A stretch of DNA of 64,000 nucleotides from the NCBI RefSeq assembly GCF_000156195.1, contig NZ_GG688317.1, positions 258,305 to 322,304 of the forward strand. The letters run 5' to 3'. The notes beneath the pieces were generated by a model. That model was not told the origin of the DNA. It saw only the letters and a list, made by a program, of their open reading frames with translations, and searched no databases. The stretch comes from Bacteroides finegoldii DSM 17565 (GTDB taxonomy: Bacteria > Bacteroidota > Bacteroidia > Bacteroidales > Bacteroidaceae). How positions within the stretch are numbered: the first letter of the stretch is position 1; every line of letters begins with the position of its first letter. A program made the position numbers and the translations under genes. Positions 17,797-26,783 of this stretch are shown here, piece by piece.

Positions 17797-19116
17797 TTAT
17801 TTGCCGTTGAAAAGCATATCGCTCAACGACTGTAAAGCCGCCTTCTTGTCACACTCCCGAATGAGGAAGGAGATATTGTAGTTGCTTCCTCCGAATGAAA
17901 TCATTCGCACCGGTATGTCGCGCATCGCATCAAGCGCTTTGGCTTCAAAACCGACATTTTCCCATTCCAAGTCACCTACAACGCAGATGATACACATTTC
18001 TTTATCAACGGTTACCGTTCCATATTTCTTCAGGTCATCCAGAATTTCATTAAGATGTTTCGTGTTATCTATCGTTACAGAAACACCGACTTCTGACGTA
18101 CAGATCATATCGATGGATGTCTGATAACTTTCGAAGATTTCGAACACCTTACGCAAGAAACCGTGAGCCAATAACATACGGCTGGATTTGATCTTGATAG
18201 CAGTAATGTTATCTTTGGCGGCTACTGCTTTGATTTTTCCTTTCTCTGTATCATTGGAAATCAATGTGCCGGGAGCGGTCGGATCCATCGTATTCAGCAA
18301 ACGTACAGGAATATTGGCATATTTAGCCGGCTGGATGCAGGTAGGATGCAGAATCTTCGCACCGAAATAAGCCAATTCGGCTGCTTCTTCGAAATGTAGC
18401 TGACGCACCGGAGCTGTCTTGTCAACGATACGCGGATCGTTATTGTGCATACCGTCAATGTCTGTCCAGATCTGAATTTCGGAAGCATTCACCGCTGCTC
18501 CGATCAGAGAAGCCGTATAATCGCTACCGCCACGTTGCAGATTGTCTATCTCACCATAAGCATTGCGGCAGATGAAACCTTGCGTGATGTAGATATCCAC
18601 ATCCGGATAAAGTTCGAGCTGTGCCTGCAACTTCTCCTTAATATATACGGGGTCCGGCTCCGCGTTCTTATCAGTACGCATGAATTCCAAAGCCGGAAGC
18701 AGTACGGACTTCGCACCGCATTCCTGCAGGTAGAAGTTCACCATTGCCGTAGAGATCAGCTCTCCTTGCGCCAAAACCACTTTCTCTTCAAACAAAGTGA
18801 AAAGGTCTTTCGTATAGGAGCGGATGTAGTCGAAGTGAGACTTGATGACTTCGAGACCTTTCTGTTTATATTCCTGAGTTGCGAATAGCTCATCAACGTG
18901 CTGTTTATATTTAGCTTCCAGCTTATTGATAATCTCGTTGGCACCCTCCGGATTCTTCTTATACAGATAGTCCGAAATTTCCACCAATGTGTTTGTTGTT
19001 CCTGACATAGCAGAAAGAACAACAATCTTCTGTTCACCATCGGTAATCAATTTGGCTACTTCCTTCATGCGCTGAGCAGAACCTACGGAAGTTCCTCCAA
19101 ACTTTAAAACTTTCAT
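17797..19116 (-). CDS. lysC: Aspartate kinase (lysine-sensitive type)
   Basis: Phosphorylates L-aspartate, the first step to lysine, threonine and methionine. The 439-residue protein begins MKVLKFGGTSVGSA, the kinase signature, has GRGGSDYTA-type sequence (LQRGGSDYTASLIGA), and ends with two ACT domains from about residue 300 (LRKVFEIFESYQTSIDMICTSE onwards). It stands alone, not fused to homoserine dehydrogenase. Its start is 13 bases after the FtsE-like gene. Confidence 0.95.
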   Translation of the reverse strand: MKVLKFGGTSVGSAQRMKEVAKLITDGEQKIVVLSAMSGTTNTLVEISDYLYKKNPEGANEIINKLEAKYKQHVDELFATQEYKQKGLEVIKSHFDYIRSYTKDLFTLFEEKVVLAQGELISTAMVNFYLQECGAKSVLLPALEFMRTDKNAEPDPVYIKEKLQAQLELYPDVDIYITQGFICRNAYGEIDNLQRGGSDYTASLIGAAVNASEIQIWTDIDGMHNNDPRIVDKTAPVRQLHFEEAAELAYFGAKILHPTCIQPAKYANIPVRLLNTMDPTAPGTLISNDTEKGKIKAVAAKDNITAIKIKSSRMLLAHGFLRKVFEIFESYQTSIDMICTSEVGVSVTIDNTKHLNEILDDLKKYGTVTVDKEMCIICVVGDLEWENVGFEAKALDAMRDIPVRMISFGGSNYNISFLIRECDKKAALQSLSDMLFNGK

Positions 19117-19129
19117 TTTCGTTACTGTT

Positions 19130-19858
19130 TTAGTTATCTATATTTAAATCTATTTCTATTGTTCTCTGCCGGGGCATATATTCATCGGTCACATCTACAA
19201 TCTGATGGTTGGCACAACGATACACCCGACCCGGATATTCTTTCAATAATTGCAGATTGTGCGTGGTCATCACAACGGATGAACCGGAACTGCAAATATT
19301 ATGCAACAATTCAACAATCGATTTCCCCGTTTCCGTATCCAGGTTTCCGGTCGGTTCATCCGCCAGGATGATGGACGGAGAATTGAGTACGGCACGTGCA
19401 ATCACAATGCGCTGCTGTTCGCCACCGGAAAGTTCGTTCGGCAGCTTGTATCCTTTATTGGACATTCCTACCAAATTGAGCACTTCTTCAATACGTTCCT
19501 TGATTTCCTGTTTGTTCTTCCAGCCTGTGGCACGAAGTACAAATTCCAGGTTATTGTAAACGGTACGGTCCGTCAGTAACTGAAAATCCTGGAATACAAT
19601 GCCTAACTTGCGGCGCAGTTGCGGGATATGCTTACGTTTGATAGACCGCATATTATAATCCAGTACTTTAGCCTCACCGTCAATTACATCCAGTTCGCCA
19701 TAAAGGGTCTTGAGCAGACTCGTCTTTCCCGAACCTACTTTTCCGATCAGATAGACAAACTCTCCTTTGTGCAATTCCAGATTTACATCACTCAGCACAC
19801 AGAGTTCCTGTTGATGGATTTCTACGTTCTTATATCGTATCAACGCCCCGTCATCCAT
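19130..19858 (-). CDS. ftsE: FtsE-like ABC transporter ATPase
   Basis: A 242-residue ABC ATPase. Walker [10 protein letters not shown] is at about residues 39-47, the signature [16 protein letters not shown] and Walker [13 protein letters not shown] are complete. FtsE works with FtsX at the division site to control peptidoglycan hydrolases. No ftsX is next to it in the window, but Bacteroidetes often have these genes apart, so the ftsE symbol is probable and another LolD-like role is possible. It lies between hisIE and lysC on one strand. Confidence 0.82.
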   Translation of the reverse strand: MDDGALIRYKNVEIHQQELCVLSDVNLELHKGEFVYLIGKVGSGKTSLLKTLYGELDVIDGEAKVLDYNMRSIKRKHIPQLRRKLGIVFQDFQLLTDRTVYNNLEFVLRATGWKNKQEIKERIEEVLNLVGMSNKGYKLPNELSGGEQQRIVIARAVLNSPSIILADEPTGNLDTETGKSIVELLHNICSSGSSVVMTTHNLQLLKEYPGRVYRCANHQIVDVTDEYMPRQRTIEIDLNIDN

Positions 19859-19900
19859 GCCGACTCCCGCTTTAATTTTTAATTATTAATTTTTATTTAT

Positions 19901-20521
19901 TTAATGCTTCTTCCATGTACTGCTATGCCTTTCCTGCAATTCACGAGCAAGATCTTCGATACGATAGCCTTTTGAAGTCAGCAATACAATCATGTGATAA
20001 ATAAGGTCGGCTCCTTCGTAGATCAGGCGTTCGTCAGTGCCGTTGGTTGCTTCGATCACTGTCTCGACTGCTTCTTCACCTACTTTCTGCGCCATCTTAT
20101 TGATTCCGGACTCAAACAGGCTGGTTGTATAAGAGCCTGCGGGCATTTCTTCGTGACGTTTGTCGATAAAGTCTTGCAATGCTTTCAGGAACATCACAGG
20201 TTCTTCATTCTTCTCGCCCCAACAGGTATCTGTACCTGTATGGCACACAGGCCCTGCCGGATTAACCTGGATGAGCAACGTATCATTGTCGCAATCGGCC
20301 TTGATAGAAACAACATGAAGGAAATTACCGCTTTCTTCGCCTTTTGTCCACAGACGATTCTTTGTACGGCTAAAGAATGTCACTTTTCCGGTTTCTACCG
20401 TTTTATCATAGGCTTCCTTATTCATGAAGCCCAACATCAAGACTTTGCGCGTCTCATTGTCTTGTATGATAGCCGGAACAAGTCCATTCATTTTCTCGAA
20501 ATCCAATTCCATTTTATTCAA
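19901..20521 (-). CDS. hisIE: Bifunctional HisIE: PRA-CH / PRA-PH
   Basis: Catalyses steps 2 and 3 of histidine synthesis. Residues 1-110 are HisI (VLMLGFMNKEAYDKT, RTKNRLWTKGEESGN, the zinc ligands in DCDNDTLL and CHTGTDTCW); residues about 112-206 are HisE (TTSLFESGINKMAQKVGEEAVET). The fused form of 206 residues is usual in Bacteroidetes. It ends the his cluster. Confidence 0.95.
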   Translation of the reverse strand: MNKMELDFEKMNGLVPAIIQDNETRKVLMLGFMNKEAYDKTVETGKVTFFSRTKNRLWTKGEESGNFLHVVSIKADCDNDTLLIQVNPAGPVCHTGTDTCWGEKNEEPVMFLKALQDFIDKRHEEMPAGSYTTSLFESGINKMAQKVGEEAVETVIEATNGTDERLIYEGADLIYHMIVLLTSKGYRIEDLARELQERHSSTWKKH

Positions 20522-20533
20522 TATCTTAATTTA

Positions 20534-21289
20534 CTATTTACGCATTATAATACCTTCGCCGCAAAGATACGATTTTAAATCGGGAATTTTAATTTCTCCG
20601 AAATGAAAAACGCTGGCTGCCAATGCCGCATCTGCTTTTCCTTGCAAAAAGACGTCACGGAAGTGTTCTTTACTGCCTGCTCCCCCCGATGCAATGATAG
20701 GAACAGAAAGCTGTCCAGCCAAAACGGCAAGTGCTTCGTTCGCATAGCCGGTCTTCACACCATCATGATTCATACTCGTGAAGAGTATCTCTCCCGCTCC
20801 GCGTTCCTGCGCTTCCTTAGTCCACTCGAACAGGTCTTTATCCGTTTCGATGCGTCCTCCGTTCAAGTAACATTTCCAACCGTTCTCGGTCTGTTTCGCA
20901 TCTACCGCCAACACACAGACCTGTGAGCCGAAATTCTTTGCAATCTCATCAACCAATCGGGGATTACGGATAGCGGAAGAATTGATGGAAATCTTATCCG
21001 CTCCCGCATTCAGCAGACGGTCCACATCACTCAATTCATTGATTCCTCCCCCTACGGTAAACGGGATATTGATATTAGCAGCAATCCGTTTTACCAATTC
21101 CGTAAAAGTCTTACGTCCCTCATGGCTTGCAGTAATGTCCAGGAAAACAAGTTCATCTGCTCCCTGTTCACTGTAAGCACGACCCAACTCCACCGGATCA
21201 CCGGCTTGGCGCAAGTTGACAAAATTCGTTCCTTTCACGGTTTGTCCGTCTTTTATATCCAGACAAGGTACTATTCTTTTTGCTAACAC
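20534..21289 (-). CDS. hisF: Imidazole glycerol phosphate synthase subunit HisF
   Basis: The (beta/alpha)8 cyclase subunit that works with HisH. Catalytic Asp is in [13 protein letters not shown] and the second in VDAKQTENG; phosphate loops PFTVGGGI and IASGGAGS are present. 251 residues, normal. Twelve bases upstream of hisIE. Confidence 0.96.
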   Translation of the reverse strand: MLAKRIVPCLDIKDGQTVKGTNFVNLRQAGDPVELGRAYSEQGADELVFLDITASHEGRKTFTELVKRIAANINIPFTVGGGINELSDVDRLLNAGADKISINSSAIRNPRLVDEIAKNFGSQVCVLAVDAKQTENGWKCYLNGGRIETDKDLFEWTKEAQERGAGEILFTSMNHDGVKTGYANEALAVLAGQLSVPIIASGGAGSKEHFRDVFLQGKADAALAASVFHFGEIKIPDLKSYLCGEGIIMRK

Positions 21290-21420
21290 AATCTTATTTT
21301 ATTTACTATTCAACAATTTACAATCTATATGCCTAAGCTTGCTTCTTAAATTTTTCTTATTACATCAAATCCTCTTATATAACTTCTCCTTATTATATAA
21401 GGTATATTCTGATATGCGAA

Positions 21421-22140
21421 TTATAAAAAGATTCTCAAATCTTGTAAGGTGATATGGCCTTCATACAATGCCTTACCGAAAATAACTCCGGGAACACCGG
21501 CCTCATCCAAAGCAACAATATCATCCACCTTGCTTACCCCGCCACTGGCCATCAGATAGAGATCGGGGAATTTAGCCAACATTTCTTTATACAAATCGAT
21601 AGAAGGACCACTCAGCATTCCATCACAGCTAATATCCGTACAGATTACTTTTCGTATACCTTTATCCATATAATTTTCCAGAAACGGAAAAAGCTCACAG
21701 GCGCTTTCGTCTTTCCAACCATTGACGGCTATCTTATGATCTTTTACATCTGCTCCCAAAATGATCTTCTCACTGCCGTATATTTCCAGCCAATGACAGA
21801 ATAATTCCGGGTCTTTCACCGCAATGCTTCCTCCGGTTACCATCTGCGCACCGCTCTCAAAAGCAATTTTCAAATCTTCATCGCTCTTTACTCCACCGCC
21901 AAAATCTATAACGAGAGAAGTACGTGTCGCAATCTGTTCCAACACCCGATAGTTAACGACATGATGAGAAGCAGCACCGTCCAAGTCTACCACATGAAGC
22001 CTGCGAACACCGTTCGCTTCAAACTCTTTAGCTACTTCCACCGGGTTCTCATTATATACCTTTTTACTATCATAATCTCCCTGGGAAAGACGTACGCACT
22101 TTCCATCAATAATATCAATGGCTGGAATAATTTCTATCAT
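21421..22140 (-). CDS. hisA: ProFAR isomerase HisA
   Basis: Isomerises ProFAR to PRFAR. The 239-residue barrel has the catalytic Asp in IPAIDIIDGKCVRLSQGD and the second in CTDISCDGMLSGPS, with phosphate loops IDFGGGVK and MASGGVS. It lies between hisH and hisF on one strand; the 131-bp gap before hisF holds no visible gene. Confidence 0.95.
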   Translation of the reverse strand: MIEIIPAIDIIDGKCVRLSQGDYDSKKVYNENPVEVAKEFEANGVRRLHVVDLDGAASHHVVNYRVLEQIATRTSLVIDFGGGVKSDEDLKIAFESGAQMVTGGSIAVKDPELFCHWLEIYGSEKIILGADVKDHKIAVNGWKDESACELFPFLENYMDKGIRKVICTDISCDGMLSGPSIDLYKEMLAKFPDLYLMASGGVSKVDDIVALDEAGVPGVIFGKALYEGHITLQDLRIFL

Positions 22141-22220
22141 CTATTTATTTACTATTTGACGATTCACTAAATATTTATTTCAAACATCGAAATGTTTTTC
22201 ATGACACATCATCCATACTG

Positions 22221-22817
22221 TTACCGGCAGAGGTTCAAGAAATTTGTCAGAATCTTCTCTCCTGTCTTGCCGCTTTTCTCCGGATGGAACTGGGTAGCAT
22301 AAAAGTTATCTTTATGCAACGCAGCACTGAACGGATGAATATAGTCAGTTATAGCAGCAGTAAAGTCGCAGGTCGGCACATAGAAGCTATGCACAAAATA
22401 GACAAACTCCTCTTCGGTGAAGCTTTCAAACAATTTGCTATTCGTTTGCCCAATGGTGTTCCATCCCATGTGAGGCACTTTATCTTCATGTTTCTGCGGG
22501 ACAAAACGTTTTACGTCCACATCGAAGATATTCAAACAATCGACTTCTCCTTCTTCGGAATACCGGCACATCAACTGCATACCGAGACAAATTCCCAATA
22601 CAGGCTGACGGAGATTCTTTATCAGTTCGTCCAGTCTCGTAGCTTTCAAGTGGTTCATGGTAGTTTCCGCCTCTCCCACTCCGGGAAAAATAACTTTATC
22701 AGCCGATTGGAGTTCTTCTTTATCAGCAGTAATCACCGCTTCTACACCTAACCGCTTTAAGGCATAATCTACAGAACGAATATTGCCGGCATTGTATTTT
22801 ACAACTGCTACTTTCAT
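22221..22817 (-). CDS. hisH: Imidazole glycerol phosphate synthase glutaminase HisH
   Basis: Class I glutamine amidotransferase that feeds ammonia to HisF. The nucleophile is in LGICLGMQLM, and His/Glu of the triad are in TQFHPEKSG. Length of 198 residues is normal. Its start overlaps the purU stop by one base. Confidence 0.96.
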   Translation of the reverse strand: MKVAVVKYNAGNIRSVDYALKRLGVEAVITADKEELQSADKVIFPGVGEAETTMNHLKATRLDELIKNLRQPVLGICLGMQLMCRYSEEGEVDCLNIFDVDVKRFVPQKHEDKVPHMGWNTIGQTNSKLFESFTEEEFVYFVHSFYVPTCDFTAAITDYIHPFSAALHKDNFYATQFHPEKSGKTGEKILTNFLNLCR

Positions 22818-23674
22818 CAGCTAAATATTACAGTTTTATTTTTGTAAGTCAAGACTTTGCGCTCGATGTGCTTCTGCACTGCACGCGAAAGAACGATTTT
22901 CTCCAAATCCTTTCCTTTATTTACGAGGTCTTCAATGGCGTCTTTATGAGTGATGCGCACTACATCCTGTTCAATAATCGGTCCGGCATCCAGCTCGGTC
23001 GTTACATAATGACTGGTTGCACCAATAATTTTTACTCCTCTCTGGAAAGCTGCATGGTAAGGCTTCGCCCCTACAAACGCGGGAAGGAAAGAGTGATGAA
23101 TATTGATAATCTTATTCGGATAAGCGTTAATCATCTGTTCGGAGATCACCTGCATATAGCGTGCCAATACAATAAATGTAATCTTATGTTTGGCAAGCAG
23201 TTCCATCTCTTTGCGCTCCTGTTCTTCTTTCGTCTCCTTGGTGATAGGGAACAGATAGAAAGGAATTCCGAAACGTTCTGCCACGTGCTGCAAATCCGGA
23301 TGGTTACTTATAATAAGAGGTATCTCTACATTCCACTCTCCTGCCGTATACCGGGCCAGCATATCGAAAAGACAGTGCGACAGCTTGGATACGAAAATAG
23401 CCATACGTGGTTTTACATCAGAGAAATAAAGACGAAAATCCATTTCATATTTTTGCCCGTAGAGTGTTCTGAAATAATCTTCAATTTTTTCCTGTGGAAC
23501 CAGAAAATCTTTCAGTTCCCATTCAATACGCATGAAGAAGATGTTCTCTACATGATCTACATACTGATCCAGATAGATAATATTTCCTTTGTTTACCGTA
23601 ATAAAGTCTGTCACTTCCGCAAGGATTCCCGGTTTGTCGGGACAGTGCAATAACAGTTTGGCTGTTGTCATCAT
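22817..23674 (-). CDS. purU: Formyltetrahydrofolate deformylase
   Basis: Hydrolyses 10-formyl-THF to formate and THF. The N-terminal ACT domain (LLLHCPDKPGILAEVTDFI) is followed by a formyl-transferase domain with ...IINIHHSFLPAFVGAKPYHAAF, and the terminal Asp-containing TSHYVTTELDAGPIIEQD. 285 residues. It is the first gene of the his cluster here, one-base overlap with hisH, which links folate one-carbon flow with histidine/purine demand in one transcript. Confidence 0.93.
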   Translation of the reverse strand: MMTTAKLLLHCPDKPGILAEVTDFITVNKGNIIYLDQYVDHVENIFFMRIEWELKDFLVPQEKIEDYFRTLYGQKYEMDFRLYFSDVKPRMAIFVSKLSHCLFDMLARYTAGEWNVEIPLIISNHPDLQHVAERFGIPFYLFPITKETKEEQERKEMELLAKHKITFIVLARYMQVISEQMINAYPNKIINIHHSFLPAFVGAKPYHAAFQRGVKIIGATSHYVTTELDAGPIIEQDVVRITHKDAIEDLVNKGKDLEKIVLSRAVQKHIERKVLTYKNKTVIFS

Positions 23675-23733
23675 TCTTTTTACTAATTAACGATTCCAGG
23701 CAGAATCTTTTCTACCTTTTTAATTTTAGTCCG

Positions 23734-23741
23734 CAAAAATA
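23734..23741 (-). promoter_or_regulatory. -7 element (TATTTTTG) for the purU-his operon
   Basis: Matches TAnnTTTG on the minus strand, 60 bases before purU. Confidence 0.6.
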
Positions 23742-23857
23742 ACGATTTATTGCAAAATTACGAATTATTCAAGCAGAAAGTTGATATAAAAACGATGATT
23801 TCTTACAGATAGAAAGATATCGAGAGTTATTTTCAATGAAAAGAATGATAAACTTTA

Positions 23858-23943
23858 GGATAGTGATGCCATTGCTTTCGGATAGTGACGGTATTCCATC
23901 GTGATAGCGTCACTATAACGATCAGATACCGTCACTATCCGAA
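23858..23943. repeat. 18-bp perfect inverted repeat with GATAGTGAC half-sites
   Basis: TTCGGATAGTGACGGTAT (23877-23894) is the exact reverse complement of 23926-23943. An extra direct copy GGATAGTGA lies at 23858 and an inner inverted GTCACTAT at about 23910, so the word appears about four times in 86 bases. It is between the purU promoter and the tRNA-Asp promoter. Confidence 0.75.
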
Positions 23944-24065
23944 GAGAAGAAAAACGAATATTTTTTTTCATTACAAAAGTACTCAAAATGAGACACTAAG
24001 CATTTTTCTTGTTTTTTCTTGAAAAAAACTTTTCTCAAAACGCTTGCAGGTTTACAAAAAACAAC

Positions 24066-24073
24066 TACCTTTG
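24066..24073 (+). promoter_or_regulatory. -7 element (TACCTTTG) for the tRNA-Asp pair
   Basis: Exact TAnnTTTG match 44 bases before the first tRNA. Confidence 0.65.
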
Positions 24074-24116
24074 CACCCGCAATCGAGAGAGATGCAGATT
24101 AATAAATTGAAATTTT

Positions 24117-24190
24117 GGTGCGTTAGTTCAGTTGGTTAGAATACATGCCTGTCACGCATGGGGTCACGGGTTCGAGTCCCGTACGCACCG
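24117..24190 (+). tRNA. tRNA-Asp (GTC), copy 1
   Basis: A 74-nt cloverleaf. Acceptor GGTGCGT pairs with ACGCACC, the discriminator is G, the anticodon loop reads CTGTCAC with anticodon GTC, and the T arm GGGTTCGAGTCCC is standard. No CCA is encoded. Confidence 0.97.
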
Positions 24191-24245
24191 CTTCTTTCAC
24201 TAAGAAGCAGAGAGAAATATAAATGAGTTAATCCAATTAAAATTT

Positions 24246-24319
24246 GGTGCGTTAGTTCAGTTGGTTAGAATACATGCCTGTCACGCATGGGGTCACGGGT
24301 TCGAGTCCCGTACGCACCG
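24246..24319 (+). tRNA. tRNA-Asp (GTC), copy 2
   Basis: Identical over all 74 bases to the copy at 24117, separated by 55 bases and preceded by the same TTT. Both should come from one transcript ending at the hairpin 24355-24390. Confidence 0.97.
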
Positions 24320-24354
24320 CAATAGATACTGATTATCAGCAAATTACAAAAGAC

Positions 24355-24390
24355 ACACCCGATTTTACCCCCATAAGTAAAATCGGGTGT
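24355..24390 (+). terminator. Terminator of the tRNA-Asp operon
   Basis: ACACCCGATTTTAC (24355-24368) pairs exactly with GTAAAATCGGGTGT (24377-24390), then TTTGTTTTAT. Confidence 0.85.
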
Positions 24391-24530
24391 TTTGTTTTAT
24401 TTATCTCGCCATTTGTTTGAAACAAGATAAAGAGATCCCCAGCAACTTACCTGCCATTTGCCGTACAGCATTACATCAATCTCATAGAATAGATTTGAAA
24501 CAGACAGTAATTCTACGCTCTTCCATGCAG

Positions 24531-25097
24531 TTACCTGATTACTTGTCTTGCCCACTCTCCCGCTTCCTTGCCACTTCCGTTCAGCAACTGGCTTTCTCCC
24601 CATACGATTTTGGGATAAAGTTTCTTGAGCTGTTTTACACTGTTAGCTATCGAGCTTCCTCCGGAAGTAGCGAACGGAATAACGGTTTTACCGGAAAAAT
24701 CATATTTCTCAAGGAATGTATTGACCGGACGCGGGCATAAATTCCACCATATCGGGTAACCGAGAAATACCACATCATAATCTTTCAAATCAAGCACATC
24801 TCCACCCAATTCCGGACGTGAATTTTCAGTCGTCATTTCAATTGAACTACGACTACTTTTGTTGTTCCAGTCGAGATCTGCCGAGGTATAGGCTGTAGCG
24901 GGAGTTATCTTATAAAGTTTGCCGCCAACCGTTTTTACAATGACATCAGCTACTTTTTCTGTAGTTCCAGTACAGGAAAAGTAGGCGACTAGGATTTTCT
25001 TATCAGATCGTACATTGGCATCTGCTGTCTGGTTTTGCGCTTTTGATGAACAGCTAAAGCAAAGGAGACTCATAAATATGAATATAATCTGTTTCAT
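24531..25097 (-). CDS. Flavodoxin-family lipoprotein
   Basis: A 188-residue flavodoxin-like FMN protein with a lipoprotein signal (lipobox near CFSCSS, residues 13-18). The FMN phosphate loop is FSCTGTTEKVA and the later YPIWWNLCPRPVNTFL and PFATSGGSSI match NAD(P)H-dependent flavin reductases of the flavodoxin group. An exported flavodoxin is unusual, but common in Bacteroides. It is last in a three-gene minus-strand group with the acetyltransferase and the cupin protein, opposite an AraC regulator, which suggests a small stress- or nutrient-induced redox module. Confidence 0.85.
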   Translation of the reverse strand: MKQIIFIFMSLLCFSCSSKAQNQTADANVRSDKKILVAYFSCTGTTEKVADVIVKTVGGKLYKITPATAYTSADLDWNNKSSRSSIEMTTENSRPELGGDVLDLKDYDVVFLGYPIWWNLCPRPVNTFLEKYDFSGKTVIPFATSGGSSIANSVKQLKKLYPKIVWGESQLLNGSGKEAGEWARQVIR

Positions 25098-25173
25098 TTT
25101 ATTTAAATTTTAAATATTTCTTATCACTAATTAGTTTAAACATTGCCACGATGGAGTAACCCCACAGACATTT

Positions 25174-25740
25174 TCATTCTTCTATTACTTTGATAAAATG
25201 TGCAGGAACACCACCTACAACCGTATTCGCTGCCACATCTTTCGTTACCACAGCTCCGGCACCTACAACGGCATTATCACCGATAGTCACTCCCTGAAGA
25301 ATCGTCGTGTTAGAACCTATCCATACATTCCTACCGAGTACAATAGGTGCAGGATAAGTCGTTTTACGGTCTTTCGGAACCAACCCGTGATTAAGTGTAG
25401 CAAAAACGACGTTATGCCCGATTTGGCAACCATCGCCAATAGTCACGCCACCATGATCCTGAAAATGACAACAAGCATTAATAAACACACCCTCACCAAC
25501 GACAATATTCTTACCGAAATCCGTATAAAACGGTGGAAAGACACGGAGCGACGAGGGAACCTGATAACCGAACAACCCGGAGAGTAATCGGCGCACTTCG
25601 TCCGGTGTATGATATGCTGTATTCAGCTGAAAGGTGATACGTCTTGCCTCATTGCTCATATCATCCATCAAACGATGTATTTCTTCTGTATTGAGCGCCT
25701 TGCGCGTCTTTACATATTCCTTAAATTCCTCGGTAGTCAT
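25174..25740 (-). CDS. Sugar O-acetyltransferase (LacA/Maa type)
   Basis: A left-handed beta-helix hexapeptide acetyltransferase of 188 residues. The start MTTEEFKEYV is preferred over the longer frame from 25776, whose extra residues are hydrophobic and unconserved-looking. The N-terminal Maa/LacA helical cap, the catalytic His region NHGLVPKDRKT, and the repeats IGDNAVVGAGAVVTKDV are present. Substrate could be a sugar or a nodulation-type acceptor; it cannot be told. Confidence 0.88.
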   Translation of the reverse strand: MTTEEFKEYVKTRKALNTEEIHRLMDDMSNEARRITFQLNTAYHTPDEVRRLLSGLFGYQVPSSLRVFPPFYTDFGKNIVVGEGVFINACCHFQDHGGVTIGDGCQIGHNVVFATLNHGLVPKDRKTTYPAPIVLGRNVWIGSNTTILQGVTIGDNAVVGAGAVVTKDVAANTVVGGVPAHFIKVIEE

Positions 25741-25782
25741 ATTATTACTTTTCAAAAGATAAAACAGGATTAGCAAAAATCA

Positions 25783-26607
25783 TTACTTAGTCCGTTCGAT
25801 TTTATCGTACTCTTCATCCGTAACTAATTCAAGCCACTCATTGGAAGTGTTTTCGCCGGAAACCTCGAAAGCCAAATGAGCAAACCAACTGTCAGCAGCA
25901 GCTCCGTGCCAGTGTTTCACGTTAGCAGGAATATGAATAACCGTGCCAGGCAGAATCTCCACCGCCGGTTTGCCTTCTTCCTGATACCAGCCGCGACCAG
26001 CTACACCGATAAGCATCTGTCCACCACCTTTCGTCGCACGGTGGATATGCCAGTTATTGCGGCAACGCGGCTCAAAAGTAACGTTAGAGATGTTCACCTG
26101 TTCGCGCGAAACCGGAGCAAGATAGCTGTTACCAATAAAATACTGCGCATAGGCTGTATTAGGTTCCCCGATGGGGAAAATCATCTCACGCTGGAAAGCT
26201 GCTTTGGCATCTTCACCAGCAGTATCTTCAGACCATACTCCTTTTGCCAAATTGAACGCCGCCCACGCCTTCGGCCAACCTGCATAGAAACCTATGTGAG
26301 TGATAATCTCTGCGATCTCCGTACGGGTGATGCCGTTCTTCTTTGCTGACTGAAGATGATATACGAGCGAATTGTCCGTGATTCCCTGACTGATAAGAGA
26401 GGTAATGGTTACTAAACTGCGGTCACGCAGACCGAGTTTGTCAGTGCGGCTCCAAACTTCTCCAAAGAGGACATCGTCATTGAGTTCCGCAAACTTGGGG
26501 GCAAACGTTCCTAACTGGTCGCGTCCTGCCGTCTGTACAATTTTTTCCTGTGCCATAACATTGAGTGTTAAAATACTGAATACTGAAAATAATAGGAGTT
26601 TATTCAT
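25783..26607 (-). CDS. Exported carboxymuconolactone-decarboxylase/cupin fusion
   Basis: About 274 residues. A signal peptide (MNKLLLFSVFSILTLNVMAQ) precedes an AhpD/carboxymuconolactone-decarboxylase-like domain (LGLRDRSLVTITSLIS, then EIAEIITHIGFYAGWPKAW), which lacks an obvious AhpD CxxC pair. Residues about 170-260 are a cupin (NWHIHRATKGGGQMLIGVAGRGWYQEEG, HIPANVKHWHGA). The start at 26607 gives the best signal peptide; ATG at 26613 is an alternative. First gene of the unit with the acetyltransferase and flavodoxin, divergent from araC-type gene. Role probably in detoxifying small aldehydes or hydroperoxides, inferred. Confidence 0.85.
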   Translation of the reverse strand: MNKLLLFSVFSILTLNVMAQEKIVQTAGRDQLGTFAPKFAELNDDVLFGEVWSRTDKLGLRDRSLVTITSLISQGITDNSLVYHLQSAKKNGITRTEIAEIITHIGFYAGWPKAWAAFNLAKGVWSEDTAGEDAKAAFQREMIFPIGEPNTAYAQYFIGNSYLAPVSREQVNISNVTFEPRCRNNWHIHRATKGGGQMLIGVAGRGWYQEEGKPAVEILPGTVIHIPANVKHWHGAAADSWFAHLAFEVSGENTSNEWLELVTDEEYDKIERTK

Positions 26608-26643
26608 AATCATTTCGTTTTTTCATTGTTAAACTTCTGATTG

Positions 26644-26651
26644 CAAATTTA
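26644..26651 (-). promoter_or_regulatory. -7 element (TAAATTTG) for the cupin operon
   Basis: Exact TAnnTTTG on the minus strand 36 bases before the cupin gene. Confidence 0.6.
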
Positions 26652-26749
26652 CTGCGATAAAACGAGTGAGCTTGTATATGATTTACTGATATTTGTACCC
26701 AAATCCTCGATTCTGTAATAAAGTCATACATAATTCAAATGAAATAAGT

Positions 26750-26757
26750 TATATTTG
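26750..26757 (+). promoter_or_regulatory. -7 element (TATATTTG) for the AraC-family gene
   Basis: Exact TAnnTTTG 26 bases before the start codon at 26784. The two divergent -7 elements are about 100 bases apart, leaving room for one shared operator. Confidence 0.65.
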
Positions 26758-26783
26758 CGATAAAGAAAATTAAAGAAAGGATT

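Noticed and set aside
23858..23943. CRISPR array
   Set aside because: Only about four short words in both orientations, no regular spacer length, no cas genes anywhere in the window.
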